Assembly (NCBI GenBank): GCA_023269615.1 | Contig: JAHFSY010000003.1 | Span: forward strand, 1-64,000 | Source: Verrucomicrobiota bacterium | Lineage (GTDB): Bacteria > Verrucomicrobiota > Verrucomicrobiia > JABWAM01 | Length of the DNA: 64,000 bases | Direction of reading: 5' to 3' | In this document: piece after piece, positions 40,360-47,911 of the stretch | Layout: each line of letters opens with the position of its first letter | Numbering within the stretch: position 1 is the stretch's first letter | Notes under the pieces: generated by a model | Told to the model about the DNA's origin: nothing | The model's input: only the letters and a program-made list of their open reading frames with translations | Database searches by the model: none | Program-made: the position numbers and the translations under genes

Positions 40360-41574
40360 ATGCGAACCATGTTCCGCGCTTTGCGCCATCGCAACTTCCA
40401 GCTCTTTTTCGCAGGGCAGGCGGTGTCGCTTATTGGCACATGGATGCAGAATATCGCGCAGGGGTGGCTTGTCTATGACCTCACGCATTCGGCGTTCTGG
40501 CTCGGATTCATCGGGTTCGTGGGATCGTTGCCGGCCCTTCTCTTCTCACTGATCGGAGGCGCCGTCGCGGACCGGGTTCCGAAACGCCCGCTGATCATTT
40601 TCCTCCAAGGTGTACTTCTCCTCCTGGCACTGGTCCTCGGGCTGCTCACCGCATACGGATGGGTCAAGCTCTGGCATGTGGCGGCGCTTGGATTTCTCTT
40701 TGGGCTCGCAAGCGCCTTTGAAATGCCGGCGCGACAGGCGTTCATCTATGACATGGTTGGACGTGAGGATCTCGGCAACGCCATCGCGCTCAATGCCGCC
40801 ATGTTCCATGGCGCGCGCCTCATCGGACCCGCCATTGCGGGAATCCTCATGATTTCGGCATCCAGTGTTTTAAGGGGAATCGGCATCTGCTTTCTCGTAA
40901 ACAGCGTTTCCTACCTGGCCGTCATTCTCTGCCTGTCCCTCATAAAAGTTGCTCCTCACAAAAAGGAGGAGGGAAGACCGGACGTCCTCCAGTCCACCCT
41001 GGATGGTTTGCGCTACATCCGCAAAACGCCATCCATCTTCGCGGTGCTGGCGCTGGTGGGGATCATGACGATCTTCGGCTGGTCAAGCTCGGTGTTGATG
41101 CCCATTTTCGCCGACCAGGTCCTGCATTCCGGGCCGGGGGGGTTCGCACGTCTGGTGTCGTGCAACGGTCTGGGCGCGGTGATTGCCGCGCTGACGCTGG
41201 CGATGGTCATCGACCGTGTTGGCCCGCGGAGCCTTTCCTTCGGAGGCATTGGAATTTTCTGCGTCTCCGTCGTGGCGATGGCTCTTTCAACCGACTTCTG
41301 GTTTTCAGCCGCTTGCATGGTGCTCACCGGTTTTGGCTTGGTGACCTTTTTTGCCACGAGCATCACCACCCTCCAGAAACAGGTGCCCGACCACATGAGA
41401 GGGCGCATCATGGGCATCTATTCGTTTGTCTTCTTCGGTTTTTTTCCCATCGCAAGCCTGCAGGCCGGGACGATTGCCGATTGGGCAGGCGCGCCATTCG
41501 CGGTCATCCTTGGGGCTGTCATTTGCGCGCTGGCGGCCGTGATTGCGGCACGACTTGCGCCACGGTCCGGATGA
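40360..41574 (+). CDS. MFS exporter (enterobactin-exporter-like)
   Basis: The 404-residue protein has 12 hydrophobic segments. The start FRALRHRNFQLFFAGQAVSLIGTWMQ and the loop GGAVADRVPKRPLI are typical of the MFS_3/EntS-type exporters. The central loop (residues ~195-215) is basic. It is likely a proton-driven efflux protein; substrate unknown. It ends 81 bp before pqqA and runs in the same direction, but pqqA appears to have its own promoter. Confidence 0.85.
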   Translation: MRTMFRALRHRNFQLFFAGQAVSLIGTWMQNIAQGWLVYDLTHSAFWLGFIGFVGSLPALLFSLIGGAVADRVPKRPLIIFLQGVLLLLALVLGLLTAYGWVKLWHVAALGFLFGLASAFEMPARQAFIYDMVGREDLGNAIALNAAMFHGARLIGPAIAGILMISASSVLRGIGICFLVNSVSYLAVILCLSLIKVAPHKKEEGRPDVLQSTLDGLRYIRKTPSIFAVLALVGIMTIFGWSSSVLMPIFADQVLHSGPGGFARLVSCNGLGAVIAALTLAMVIDRVGPRSLSFGGIGIFCVSVVAMALSTDFWFSAACMVLTGFGLVTFFATSITTLQKQVPDHMRGRIMGIYSFVFFGFFPIASLQAGTIADWAGAPFAVILGAVICALAAVIAARLAPRSG

Positions 41575-41594
41575 CCGTGGTTCAAAAATCGTTC

Positions 41595-41624
41595 TTGTCA
41601 ATCTGCCACCGCCACCGCTACTCT
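41595..41624 (+). promoter_or_regulatory. Candidate sigma-70-type promoter for pqqA
   Basis: TTGTCA at 41595 and TACTCT at 41619 are spaced by 18 bp, about 32 bp before the pqqA start. The match is partial (-35 good, -10 weak), so this is tentative. Confidence 0.3.
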
Positions 41625-41655
41625 TTCCGCGCATCGAAACACGAAAGGATCTGCC

Positions 41656-41736
41656 ATGACATGGGAAAAACCTGACTTTGAAGAAATCAATCTGAGCATG
41701 GAAGTCACCGCTTACGCGAACACCGCGAAGCCGTAA
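41656..41736 (+). CDS. pqqA: PQQ precursor peptide
   Basis: The 26-residue peptide is MTWEKPDFEEINLSMEVTAY with ANTAKP following. The Glu and Tyr that are crosslinked to form pyrroloquinoline quinone are E16 and Y20 in the conserved E-V-T-A-Y motif. An AAAGGA ribosome-binding site sits 6-7 bases before the ATG. It heads pqqBCDE. A strong terminator follows, which would keep this transcript more abundant than the enzyme mRNAs. Confidence 0.96.
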   Translation: MTWEKPDFEEINLSMEVTAYANTAKP

Positions 41737-41758
41737 CTGACCTGATATCAGTTCTCTG

Positions 41759-41799
41759 AAAGGCAGCCCGGATTTTTTTCGGGGCTGCCTTTCTTTTTT
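41759..41799 (+). terminator. Rho-independent terminator/attenuator between pqqA and pqqB
   Basis: AAAGGCAGCCC (41759-41769) pairs perfectly with GGGCTGCCTTT (41782-41792) over an 11-bp stem, with a T-rich loop and a T-run behind it. Its placement after pqqA, before pqqB, suggests partial termination that sets the ratio of precursor peptide to enzymes. Confidence 0.85.
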
Positions 41800-41804
41800 C
41801 CACC

Positions 41805-42737
41805 ATGCGCATCCATGTCCTCGGCTCTGCGGCGGGTGGGGGAGTTCCCCAGTGGAATTGCGGATGTCCAAACTGTCGAACTGCTCGACGGAGCATTCAG
41901 CGGTCAGCGGTCAGCGCTCGGCTTCATCCCTCATCCCTCATCCCTCATCCCTCTCTTCGTCGCACCCAATCCTCGGTTGCCGTCAGTGCGGATGGAAAAC
42001 GCTGGGTTCTGTTGAATGCCTCGCCCGACCTGTGCACCCAGTTTGCATCATTTCCGTCACTGGGCCCATCGGGTGGAAAATTGCGTGGTTCACCGCTGGA
42101 GGCTGTGGTGCTGACGGATGGCGAGATGGACCACGTGACCGGGTTGCTGTCGTTGCGCGAACAAAAAAACCTGCGGCTGGTTTGCACGAAGGGTGTTTTG
42201 AATTTGCTGAAGCACGATTTCCCGATCCTTCCGGCACTCGGCAGATATTTTGAGATTCAACACTCATCGTTTCCGTCACGGATCGCCGGCCTTCAGATCC
42301 TTGCCGAGGATGTTTCGGGCAAAGCACCTCCGTATGCGAAGAGGGCGTCGCGCAATGGAGATGTGACAGGTCTCCGGATTAAATCCGTCGAAACCGGAAA
42401 AACGCTCGTATACCTTCCCGGCGTGTCCGCGATCACCAACAGGGTTCGACGACTGGTTGATGGATGCGATTGCCTGCTGCTGGATGGCACCTTCTGGTCG
42501 AATGATGAAATGACATCGCTGGGGCTGACGAAGCGGACGGCGCACGACATGGGCCATGTCCCGATCAGTGGCGATGGCGGCAGCCTGGCATGGCTGTCGG
42601 GATTGAATGTGAAGCGCAGGATTTACATCCACATCAACAACACGAACCCGGTTTTGCGGAAAGGTTCACGCGAACGAAAAGCCGTTGAGCGGGCAGGTGT
42701 TGAGATTGCGCATGATGGAATGGATTTTCGATTGTAA
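41805..42737 (+). CDS. pqqB: PQQ biosynthesis protein B (metallo-hydrolase fold)
   Basis: This 310-residue metallo-beta-lactamase-fold protein of PQQ synthesis acts on a late precursor and probably hydroxylates the tyrosine ring. It has the standard MRIHVLGSAAGGG start, QWNCGCPNC and RTQSSVAVSADG, then VLTDGEMDHVTGLLSL in the metal-binding region. Residues ~32-51 (QRSAVSARLHPSSLIPHPS) are unlike other PqqB and are encoded by short tandem repeats. The insertion is in frame and lies before RTQSS. Overlaps the pqqC open frame but not its chosen start. Confidence 0.95.
   Translation: MRIHVLGSAAGGGVPQWNCGCPNCRTARRSIQRSAVSARLHPSSLIPHPSLRRTQSSVAVSADGKRWVLLNASPDLCTQFASFPSLGPSGGKLRGSPLEAVVLTDGEMDHVTGLLSLREQKNLRLVCTKGVLNLLKHDFPILPALGRYFEIQHSSFPSRIAGLQILAEDVSGKAPPYAKRASRNGDVTGLRIKSVETGKTLVYLPGVSAITNRVRRLVDGCDCLLLDGTFWSNDEMTSLGLTKRTAHDMGHVPISGDGGSLAWLSGLNVKRRIYIHINNTNPVLRKGSRERKAVERAGVEIAHDGMDFRL
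41899..41955. repeat. Tandem repeats inside pqqB
   Basis: CAGCGGT is repeated two to three times at 41899-41916, followed by CATCCCT repeated about four times at 41925-41953. They encode residues ~32-51. The CATCCCT unit is the same as in the element at 43795-44290. Confidence 0.85.
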
Positions 42738-42768
42738 ACCGTCCATTCTCCACACACAGGATCAATCC

Positions 42769-43485
42769 ATGCAACGACACGAAAACAAACCCTGGTCGCC
42801 GTCCCGATTCGAGTCCCGCCTGCGGGCGGTGGGCGACCTGGGGTATCATGACAAGCATCCCTTTCACGTCTGGATGAACAGGGGGCAGCTCGATCGACGG
42901 CAGATCCAGGGGTGGGTGGCCAACCGATTTTATTACCAGACGCAGATTCCGATCAAGGACGCGACGATACTTTCCAATTGTCCCGAGCCCGAGGTTCGGC
43001 GCGTGTGGATCCAGCGGATTCTCGATCACGACGGGTTTCGCGGCGAGGTGGGGGGGATTGAAAAATGGCTGCGCCTTGGCGAGGCCGTTGGCTTGAAGCG
43101 CGCGGAACTGATCGAACAACGGCGATTGATTCCCGCCGTGCGTTTCGCGGTAGATGCCTACGTGAATTTTTGCCGCGCGCGGCCATGGCTCGAGGCCGTG
43201 GCGTCTTCGTTGACGGAGCTGTTCGCGCCCGCGCTGATGGCGAAACGGCTGGGGGCATTTGAAAGACATTACCGATGGGTGAACCAGGATGGGCTGCGAT
43301 ATTTCCGCGCGCGCCTGACGCAGGCCCCGCGCGACACGGATTATTCGTTGCAGCTTGTGATGGAACGATGCCGCGCGCGGGAGGACCAGGAGCGGTGCGT
43401 GGACGCGTTGAAATTCAAATGCGACCTGCTCTGGGCGATGCTGGATGCCATTTACCTGGAGTATGGGGTGCGGAAGAAGATTTAG
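42769..43485 (+). CDS. pqqC: Pyrroloquinoline-quinone synthase
   Basis: This 238-residue cofactorless oxidase does the final ring closure and eight-electron oxidation. The sequence follows PqqC: SPSRFESRLRAVGDLGYHDKHPFHVWMN, then NRFYYQTQIPIKDATILSNC and RILDHDGF. The ATG at 42769 (MQRHENKPW) is chosen because it gives the usual N-terminal length. It is 31 bp after pqqB. Confidence 0.96.
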   Translation: MQRHENKPWSPSRFESRLRAVGDLGYHDKHPFHVWMNRGQLDRRQIQGWVANRFYYQTQIPIKDATILSNCPEPEVRRVWIQRILDHDGFRGEVGGIEKWLRLGEAVGLKRAELIEQRRLIPAVRFAVDAYVNFCRARPWLEAVASSLTELFAPALMAKRLGAFERHYRWVNQDGLRYFRARLTQAPRDTDYSLQLVMERCRAREDQERCVDALKFKCDLLWAMLDAIYLEYGVRKKI

Positions 43486-43518
43486 CCACGGATGGACACG
43501 GATGAAACACGGATGAAC
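43486..43518. repeat. Half-copy of the CCACGGAT/CATCCGTG repeat family
   Basis: CCACGGATGGACACGGATGA followed by AACACGGATGAAC. The family's full inverted form is at 56628-56702; another half is at 30372-30404. This copy overlaps upstream in-frame ATGs of pqqD. Confidence 0.7.
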
Positions 43519-43524
43519 GAGGCC

Positions 43525-43809
43525 ATGAATCCCATTGCTGAAAATGCCAGACCCCGTCTTGCGTCCAAAGCGCGTTTGAAATGGGATGAGGCGAGAAAGA
43601 AGCATCTCCTGCTTTTTCCCGAGGGACTGCTCGTGCTGAACCCCACGGCCCGCGATGTCGTCGCTTTGTGCGATGGAACCATCACGTTTGCGGAGATGGT
43701 GAAGAAGCTGGGGGAACAATACAAAACGGAGACGGTACGGGCGGATATCGAGGAGCTTCTCTCACGACTTGCCGACAAGGGGCTGGTGAAAATCAAGGAT
43801 GAAGGATGA
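43525..43809 (+). CDS. pqqD: PqqD, PqqA-binding chaperone
   Basis: This 94-residue protein binds PqqA and presents it to PqqE. It has the family sequence RPRLASKARLKWDEARKKHLLLFPEG, then LNPTARDVVALCDGTITFAEMV. From the ATG at 43525 (MNPIAEN) it has the usual length; earlier ATGs at 43492 and 43513 fall in a CACGGATGA repeat. The last codons and stop (KIKDEG) run into the left arm of the four-helix-bundle element. Confidence 0.92.
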   Translation: MNPIAENARPRLASKARLKWDEARKKHLLLFPEGLLVLNPTARDVVALCDGTITFAEMVKKLGEQYKTETVRADIEELLSRLADKGLVKIKDEG

Positions 43810-44290
43810 GGGATGAGGGATGAAGCTGGGAAAAATATGAGTGAAAGAATACGAACGGATTTGAAAATCAGGACCAAGGACTTCGCTCTGTGCGTGGTCC
43901 GCCTGTATTCAGCGTTGCCGAAATCGGTCGAGGCACAGGTGCTTGGCAAACAGTGTTTGCGCTCAGGAACCTCGGTTGGCGCGCACTATCACGAAGCCAG
44001 ACGAGCCAAGTCTGATGCAGACTTCATCAACAAGATGGAGGGTGCGCTGCAGGAATTGGATGAGACTGCGTACTGGCTTGAGCTGCTGGAAGATTCAAAA
44101 ATCGTCTCCGCGCCGTTGCTTCAGACGCTCAAAAAAGAGACCGACGAGTTGATCTCCATTTTCGTAACCATCGTCCGAAAAGTAAAATCAAACGGCACCA
44201 GGAAGGAATAGGCTTCATCCCTCATCCCTCATCCTTCATCCTTTTCCCCCGGTGCCCCCTTCATCCCTCATCCCTCATCCTTCATCCTTC
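43795..44290. mobile_element. Inverted-repeat element carrying a four-helix-bundle gene
   Basis: The left arm AAGGATGAAGGATGAGGGAT... (43795-43826) and right arm (44212-44243) are perfect 32-bp reverse complements. A third, direct copy of the right arm follows at 44259-44290. Between the arms lies the four-helix-bundle gene. The arms are made of a 7-bp unit (GGATGAG/CATCCCT). The element lies exactly between pqqD and pqqE. Its mobility is inferred from its structure and position. Confidence 0.6.
43837..44211 (+). CDS. Four-helix-bundle protein (23S rRNA intervening-sequence/Avd-like)
   Basis: The 124-residue protein belongs to the TIGR02436-type four helix bundle family, seen in 23S rRNA intervening sequences and related in fold to the Avd accessory protein of diversity-generating retroelements. 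Marks are RTKDFALCVVRLYSALP, CLRSGTSVGAHYHEARRAKS and the C-terminal amphipathic helices. It has no catalytic motif and is probably nucleic-acid binding. It is not a known PQQ gene. The ATG at 43837 is preferred over the one at 43813 in the repeat. Confidence 0.85.
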   Translation: MSERIRTDLKIRTKDFALCVVRLYSALPKSVEAQVLGKQCLRSGTSVGAHYHEARRAKSDADFINKMEGALQELDETAYWLELLEDSKIVSAPLLQTLKKETDELISIFVTIVRKVKSNGTRKE

Positions 44291-45379
44291 AAAGAGCGTC
44301 CTTACGCGCTTCTCTGCGAGCTGACGTATCGCTGTCCGCTTCAATGTCCTTATTGCAGCAACCCGGTGGATTTCGCGCGTCATCGTGATGAATTGCGGAC
44401 GGAGGAATGGGAGCGGGTTTTGTCGGAGGGGGCGGCACTCGGCGTGGTGCAGGTCCATTTTTCCGGAGGGGAGCCTTTGCTCCTTCCAGATCTGCCTCGG
44501 ATCGTTCGGCGCGCGCGCGACCTTGGGCTCTATTCGAATCTGAGCACGGGCGGCACGTTGCTGACGGAAAAAATGGCGAAGACACTGCGCGAGGCGGGGC
44601 TCGACAGCCTGCAGGTGAGCGTCCAGGACTCGGATGCGGAAAATTCAGATCGCATGGCCGGCGGGGCACCATCGTTCGAGAAAAAAATGAACGCGGCACG
44701 GTTCGCAAGGGAGGCCGGTTTTGCGCTGACGATCAACGTGGTGTTGCATCGTCAGAACCTGGACCGGATCGAGGCGATCATTGCGATGGCGGAGAAGCTT
44801 GGCGCGGAGCGGCTCGAGCTGGCGAACACGCAGTACAACGGATGGGCGTTGAAAAATCGTTCCACGCTTCTGCCGTCGCGAGCGCAGGTTGAGCGCGCGT
44901 CGTCTGTGGCCGGGCTGGCGCGTGAACGGCTCAAGGGGAAGATGGAAATCCTGTATGTGATTCCGGATTACTTCGAACAATTCCCCAAGGCGTGCATGCA
45001 GGGGTGGGGGCGCGTCTTCATGACCGTCACTGCCGATGGCTCCGTTCTCCCGTGCCAGACCGCGAGGGAGATCCGCGGCCTGACCTTCGAAAACGTAAGG
45101 ACGCGTTCATTGGAGGAGATCTGGTTTCGGTCCGAGACATTTTGTAAATTTCGGGGAACCGACTGGCTGCCCGAGCCATGCCGGAGCTGTGAGCGCAAGG
45201 AGATGGATTTCGGTGGTTGCCGATGCCAGGCCTTTCTGGTGACGGGCGATGCGACAGTGACCGACCCCGTCTGTTCCCGCTCACCCCAACGCGGTTTGAT
45301 TGAAAAGGCGCTGGAAGAGGCAGTTCCGGGAGGCGTGCTGATTTACCGGAATGCGAACGAATCGTTGAGACTGGGCTGA
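44252..45379 (+). CDS. pqqE: PQQ biosynthesis radical SAM enzyme
   Basis: This 375-residue radical SAM enzyme crosslinks Glu and Tyr of PqqA. The SAM 4Fe-4S motif is CPLQCPYC near residue 30. The C-terminal SPASM domain shows the CQTAREI, CRSCERK and CRCQ cysteine pattern. The apparent start is a GTG at 44252, and the first 14 codons (PPSSLIPHPSS) are read from the CATCCCT repeat, so the original start has probably been replaced. The core begins at KERPYALLCELTYRC. It ends 11 bp from the stop of the convergent cytochrome gene. Confidence 0.93.
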   Translation: MPPSSLIPHPSSFKERPYALLCELTYRCPLQCPYCSNPVDFARHRDELRTEEWERVLSEGAALGVVQVHFSGGEPLLLPDLPRIVRRARDLGLYSNLSTGGTLLTEKMAKTLREAGLDSLQVSVQDSDAENSDRMAGGAPSFEKKMNAARFAREAGFALTINVVLHRQNLDRIEAIIAMAEKLGAERLELANTQYNGWALKNRSTLLPSRAQVERASSVAGLARERLKGKMEILYVIPDYFEQFPKACMQGWGRVFMTVTADGSVLPCQTAREIRGLTFENVRTRSLEEIWFRSETFCKFRGTDWLPEPCRSCERKEMDFGGCRCQAFLVTGDATVTDPVCSRSPQRGLIEKALEEAVPGGVLIYRNANESLRLG

Positions 45380-45390
45380 CAGTGCGCGCC

Positions 45391-46254
45391 CTATTTTGAC
45401 GCGGGTTTTCCGTTGAGGGTTTTCAAGTAGGCCATGATGTCGTGGAGCTCTTTTTTTGAGAGGAGCTTTTCAAGGCCCTCCACCATCACGGAGTTTTTGT
45501 TGGTGCTGACGCTGGCGATGTCTGATTTTTCCAGCGAGACGAGTTCATCCTCGGTGGAGATCAATTGCATGGTGAAGTTGTCCTCGTTCTTTTTGTAGCC
45601 GATGGTTTCCGTGCCATTCTTCGTGGTGACGGTGAATTGCAGGTAGCCATCGACGATGTCGGCGCTGGGCTTGACGATGGATTCAAGGATGTAATCGGGC
45701 GTGCGCTTGGCCCCGATGCGGGAAAGGTCGGGACCGATTCTTCCACCTTCACCGAGGACCATGTGACAGCGATAACATTGGGCCTGGCCTTTTGCGTCGG
45801 AGAAGAGGGCCTTGCCATGAGCGGCGTCACCATCCTCGAATGGTTTCCAGGCGGATTCGCCGCCTGCTGCGGCGATGCTCCGGATGTAGGCGATGAGCTT
45901 CCAGATTTCCTCGGGTTTCAGGCCCACCTCGAAATTTCTCATTTCGGTGCCGGAGACCCCCTTGTTGATCGTGAGAAAAACCTCCTCGTCAGCGCCACCG
46001 TGAATCCAGAGATCATCGGTCAGGTCCGGGCATTTTCCTCCGTGTCCCGAGCCCCCGTGGCAACCGCTGCAGTAAGAGCGATACATGTTTTGCCCCTCTT
46101 GGATGGCTTCGGGTTTGCCCTGGAATGGATTGGCAGATTTGTTGGGCGCAGCGGTGGCCTTGGATGGAGGCGTGGTGTTGCGCGAGCAGCTTGTGGCGGT
46201 GATGAGGAACAGGGCGAAGAGAACGGCGGATCCAATTTTTAAAAAAACTTTCAT
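45391..46254 (-). CDS. Diheme cytochrome c lipoprotein, putative electron acceptor of XoxF
   Basis: This 287-residue protein has a type II signal peptide with lipobox (LITATSC, Cys ~22) and two heme sites, CSGCH near residue 64 and CYRCH near 170. The second half (GRIGPDLSRIGAKRTPDYILES..., DGYLQFTVTTKNG) is the heme-binding domain first defined in Pirellula/Verrucomicrobium. It is the last gene of the xoxF-xoxJ-xoxJ run, so it likely takes electrons from XoxF, as XoxG does elsewhere, though its fold differs from XoxG. Start is ATG 46254. Confidence 0.88.
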   Translation of the reverse strand: MKVFLKIGSAVLFALFLITATSCSRNTTPPSKATAAPNKSANPFQGKPEAIQEGQNMYRSYCSGCHGGSGHGGKCPDLTDDLWIHGGADEEVFLTINKGVSGTEMRNFEVGLKPEEIWKLIAYIRSIAAAGGESAWKPFEDGDAAHGKALFSDAKGQAQCYRCHMVLGEGGRIGPDLSRIGAKRTPDYILESIVKPSADIVDGYLQFTVTTKNGTETIGYKKNEDNFTMQLISTEDELVSLEKSDIASVSTNKNSVMVEGLEKLLSKKELHDIMAYLKTLNGKPASK

Positions 46255-46267
46255 GCCAGCGTCGGGT

Positions 46268-47041
46268 TTAATTGAAGGGAGGATAAAATGGGGCGCCGTA
46301 TTTTGCGAGGATCGGCTCGACCTCATGATTTTCGAGCATTTCCTGGATTGCCTTGTTGAGGGCGGCCTTGAGTTCCTTGTCCTCCTTGCGGACGGCGATC
46401 GCGGTGTTCCAATGGTCCTGGGGAGCGGGATCCTTGAGCAAATCAACATTCCATTTTGGATGGGTCTTCAAGAGCCAGCCGGCTTGCAGCGCGCCCACGT
46501 AACCCACGGCGACTTCGCCCTTGTCCACCGCGACGAGGATCGCCTCCTGGCTGGGATATTCCTTCGCGACGTGGCCCTTCAATTTTTCCGCGACCACGCC
46601 CGCCTCGATTCCAACCGTCATGCCCTTGAGGTCGGCGAAATTGTGAATTCCCTTCTCACCCCGTCGCACGGCAAGGATGAAACCAGTCCCGTAGTAAGGC
46701 TGGGTATAATCAATGCCCCTGACCTTGACGTCGAGAGATCCGGGTGGGACGTCCATGAGGCCGTCGCAATATTTCTTCATGAGTTTGGAACCAAAGGAAA
46801 AATGCTGGGTGTGCGCCCAGAACGGCTTGAGTTCCACGCCGAGGTGTTCCGCGATTTTTCGTGCGATCTCGATGTCAATGCCGGGAGGATTGCCGTCGAT
46901 GCTGGAGAACGGGGGGTCATTGGGGTCGAGGGCCAGGAGCAGCGCGCTGCGTTGCCTGACCTGGTCGAGCGTGGTGTACTGGGCGAACGCGGCGGAGGAG
47001 ATGAGACTGAGAATGATGAGAGAGGCGGGAAATGATTTCAT
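46268..47041 (-). CDS. XoxJ-like periplasmic binding protein, second copy
   Basis: This 257-residue family 3 solute-binding-like protein has a signal peptide (MKSFPASLIILSLISSAAFAQ). It matches the quinoprotein dehydrogenase-associated group: LLALDPNDPPFSSIDGNPPGIDIEIAR, and GTGFILAVRRG. XoxJ/MxaJ proteins assist maturation or partner binding of the methanol dehydrogenase. Its start overlaps the end of the upstream paralogue by 4 bp, indicating translational coupling. Confidence 0.87.
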   Translation of the reverse strand: MKSFPASLIILSLISSAAFAQYTTLDQVRQRSALLLALDPNDPPFSSIDGNPPGIDIEIARKIAEHLGVELKPFWAHTQHFSFGSKLMKKYCDGLMDVPPGSLDVKVRGIDYTQPYYGTGFILAVRRGEKGIHNFADLKGMTVGIEAGVVAEKLKGHVAKEYPSQEAILVAVDKGEVAVGYVGALQAGWLLKTHPKWNVDLLKDPAPQDHWNTAIAVRKEDKELKAALNKAIQEMLENHEVEPILAKYGAPFYPPFN

Positions 47042-47865
47042 TCAAATGGGGGGAAATAGGGTGCGCCGTATTGGACGATGAATTTTTTTGCCTGCCCGCT
47101 TTGGACCAATTCCTGAAAGGCCTTGTCGAGAAAATCCTTGAGATCCCCGTCCTCCTTGCGCACCGCAGCGCCGATGTTCCACCGGAAACCCGCCTCTGGA
47201 ACATACCCTTCCACGAGTTTGAAGCGGAGCTTTGGATTGCCTTGAAGCATGAATCCCACGTTGGGGGCCCACATGAACCCCGCCTCAATCTCGCCGCGTT
47301 CCAGTCCCGTAAAGATGGCTTCCTGCCTTGGATAGAGCCTGCGCGTGTGGCCCTTGAGGTTCAGGTTGTAATCGGCGACCGAGCCCGCCTCGGCGCCAAT
47401 TTTTTTGCCCTTCAGCTCCGCCAATTTTTTCGCGCGCGGGCCGTCCTCGTTGACGACGAGCACATAGCCGGTGCTGTAGTAGGGTTTGGTGAAGAGGACT
47501 TTCCTGCCGACGTTGCCCACATCATCGCCCGCGGTGTTCACTTCGATCGCCGAGCCGAGCGCGCAATCGCATTCCTCCTCAATGAGATCGCCCAACGGCG
47601 TATTGCGAATCGTGTCCACCCAATGGAATTTCACCTCGACCCCCAGCTTTTTTGCGAGTTCCTTGGAAATCTCGACGTCGAATCCTGGCGGCGTCTTTTG
47701 GGAATGCGAGTAAGGGAGGTTGTCAGGGTCGAGGGCGACGACGAGCACCCCCGCCTTGCGAATGCGCGCGAGGGCGGACTCCTTGGCGGCCCAGGCAGAT
47801 GGCGCTTGGAATGTCAGGCATTGGACAAGCAGGCACAAGCCTGCCAGCCAACGTGCGTAACGCAT
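47038..47865 (-). CDS. xoxJ: XoxJ-like periplasmic binding protein, first copy
   Basis: This 275-residue paralogue has a signal peptide (MRYARWLAGLCLLVQCLTF...WAA). Family signs: VLVVALDPDNLPYSHSQKTPPGFDVEI, AIEVNTAGDDVG and the closing PYFPPFE. It follows xoxF by 46 bp and overlaps the second copy by 4 bp. The tandem pair probably arose by duplication and diverged. XoxJ is used as the best-known name; the exact role is not established. Confidence 0.86.
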   Translation of the reverse strand: MRYARWLAGLCLLVQCLTFQAPSAWAAKESALARIRKAGVLVVALDPDNLPYSHSQKTPPGFDVEISKELAKKLGVEVKFHWVDTIRNTPLGDLIEEECDCALGSAIEVNTAGDDVGNVGRKVLFTKPYYSTGYVLVVNEDGPRAKKLAELKGKKIGAEAGSVADYNLNLKGHTRRLYPRQEAIFTGLERGEIEAGFMWAPNVGFMLQGNPKLRFKLVEGYVPEAGFRWNIGAAVRKEDGDLKDFLDKAFQELVQSGQAKKFIVQYGAPYFPPFE

Positions 47866-47911
47866 GGGTGTTGGGAAGAAGTGAGCGTGGCGAACACAAT
47901 CTTCCGCATTC

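Noticed and set aside
43795..44292. Possible CRISPR array from short repeats
   Set aside because: The units are 7 bp and contiguous, with no 20-40 bp spacers and no cas genes; they are tandem repeats.
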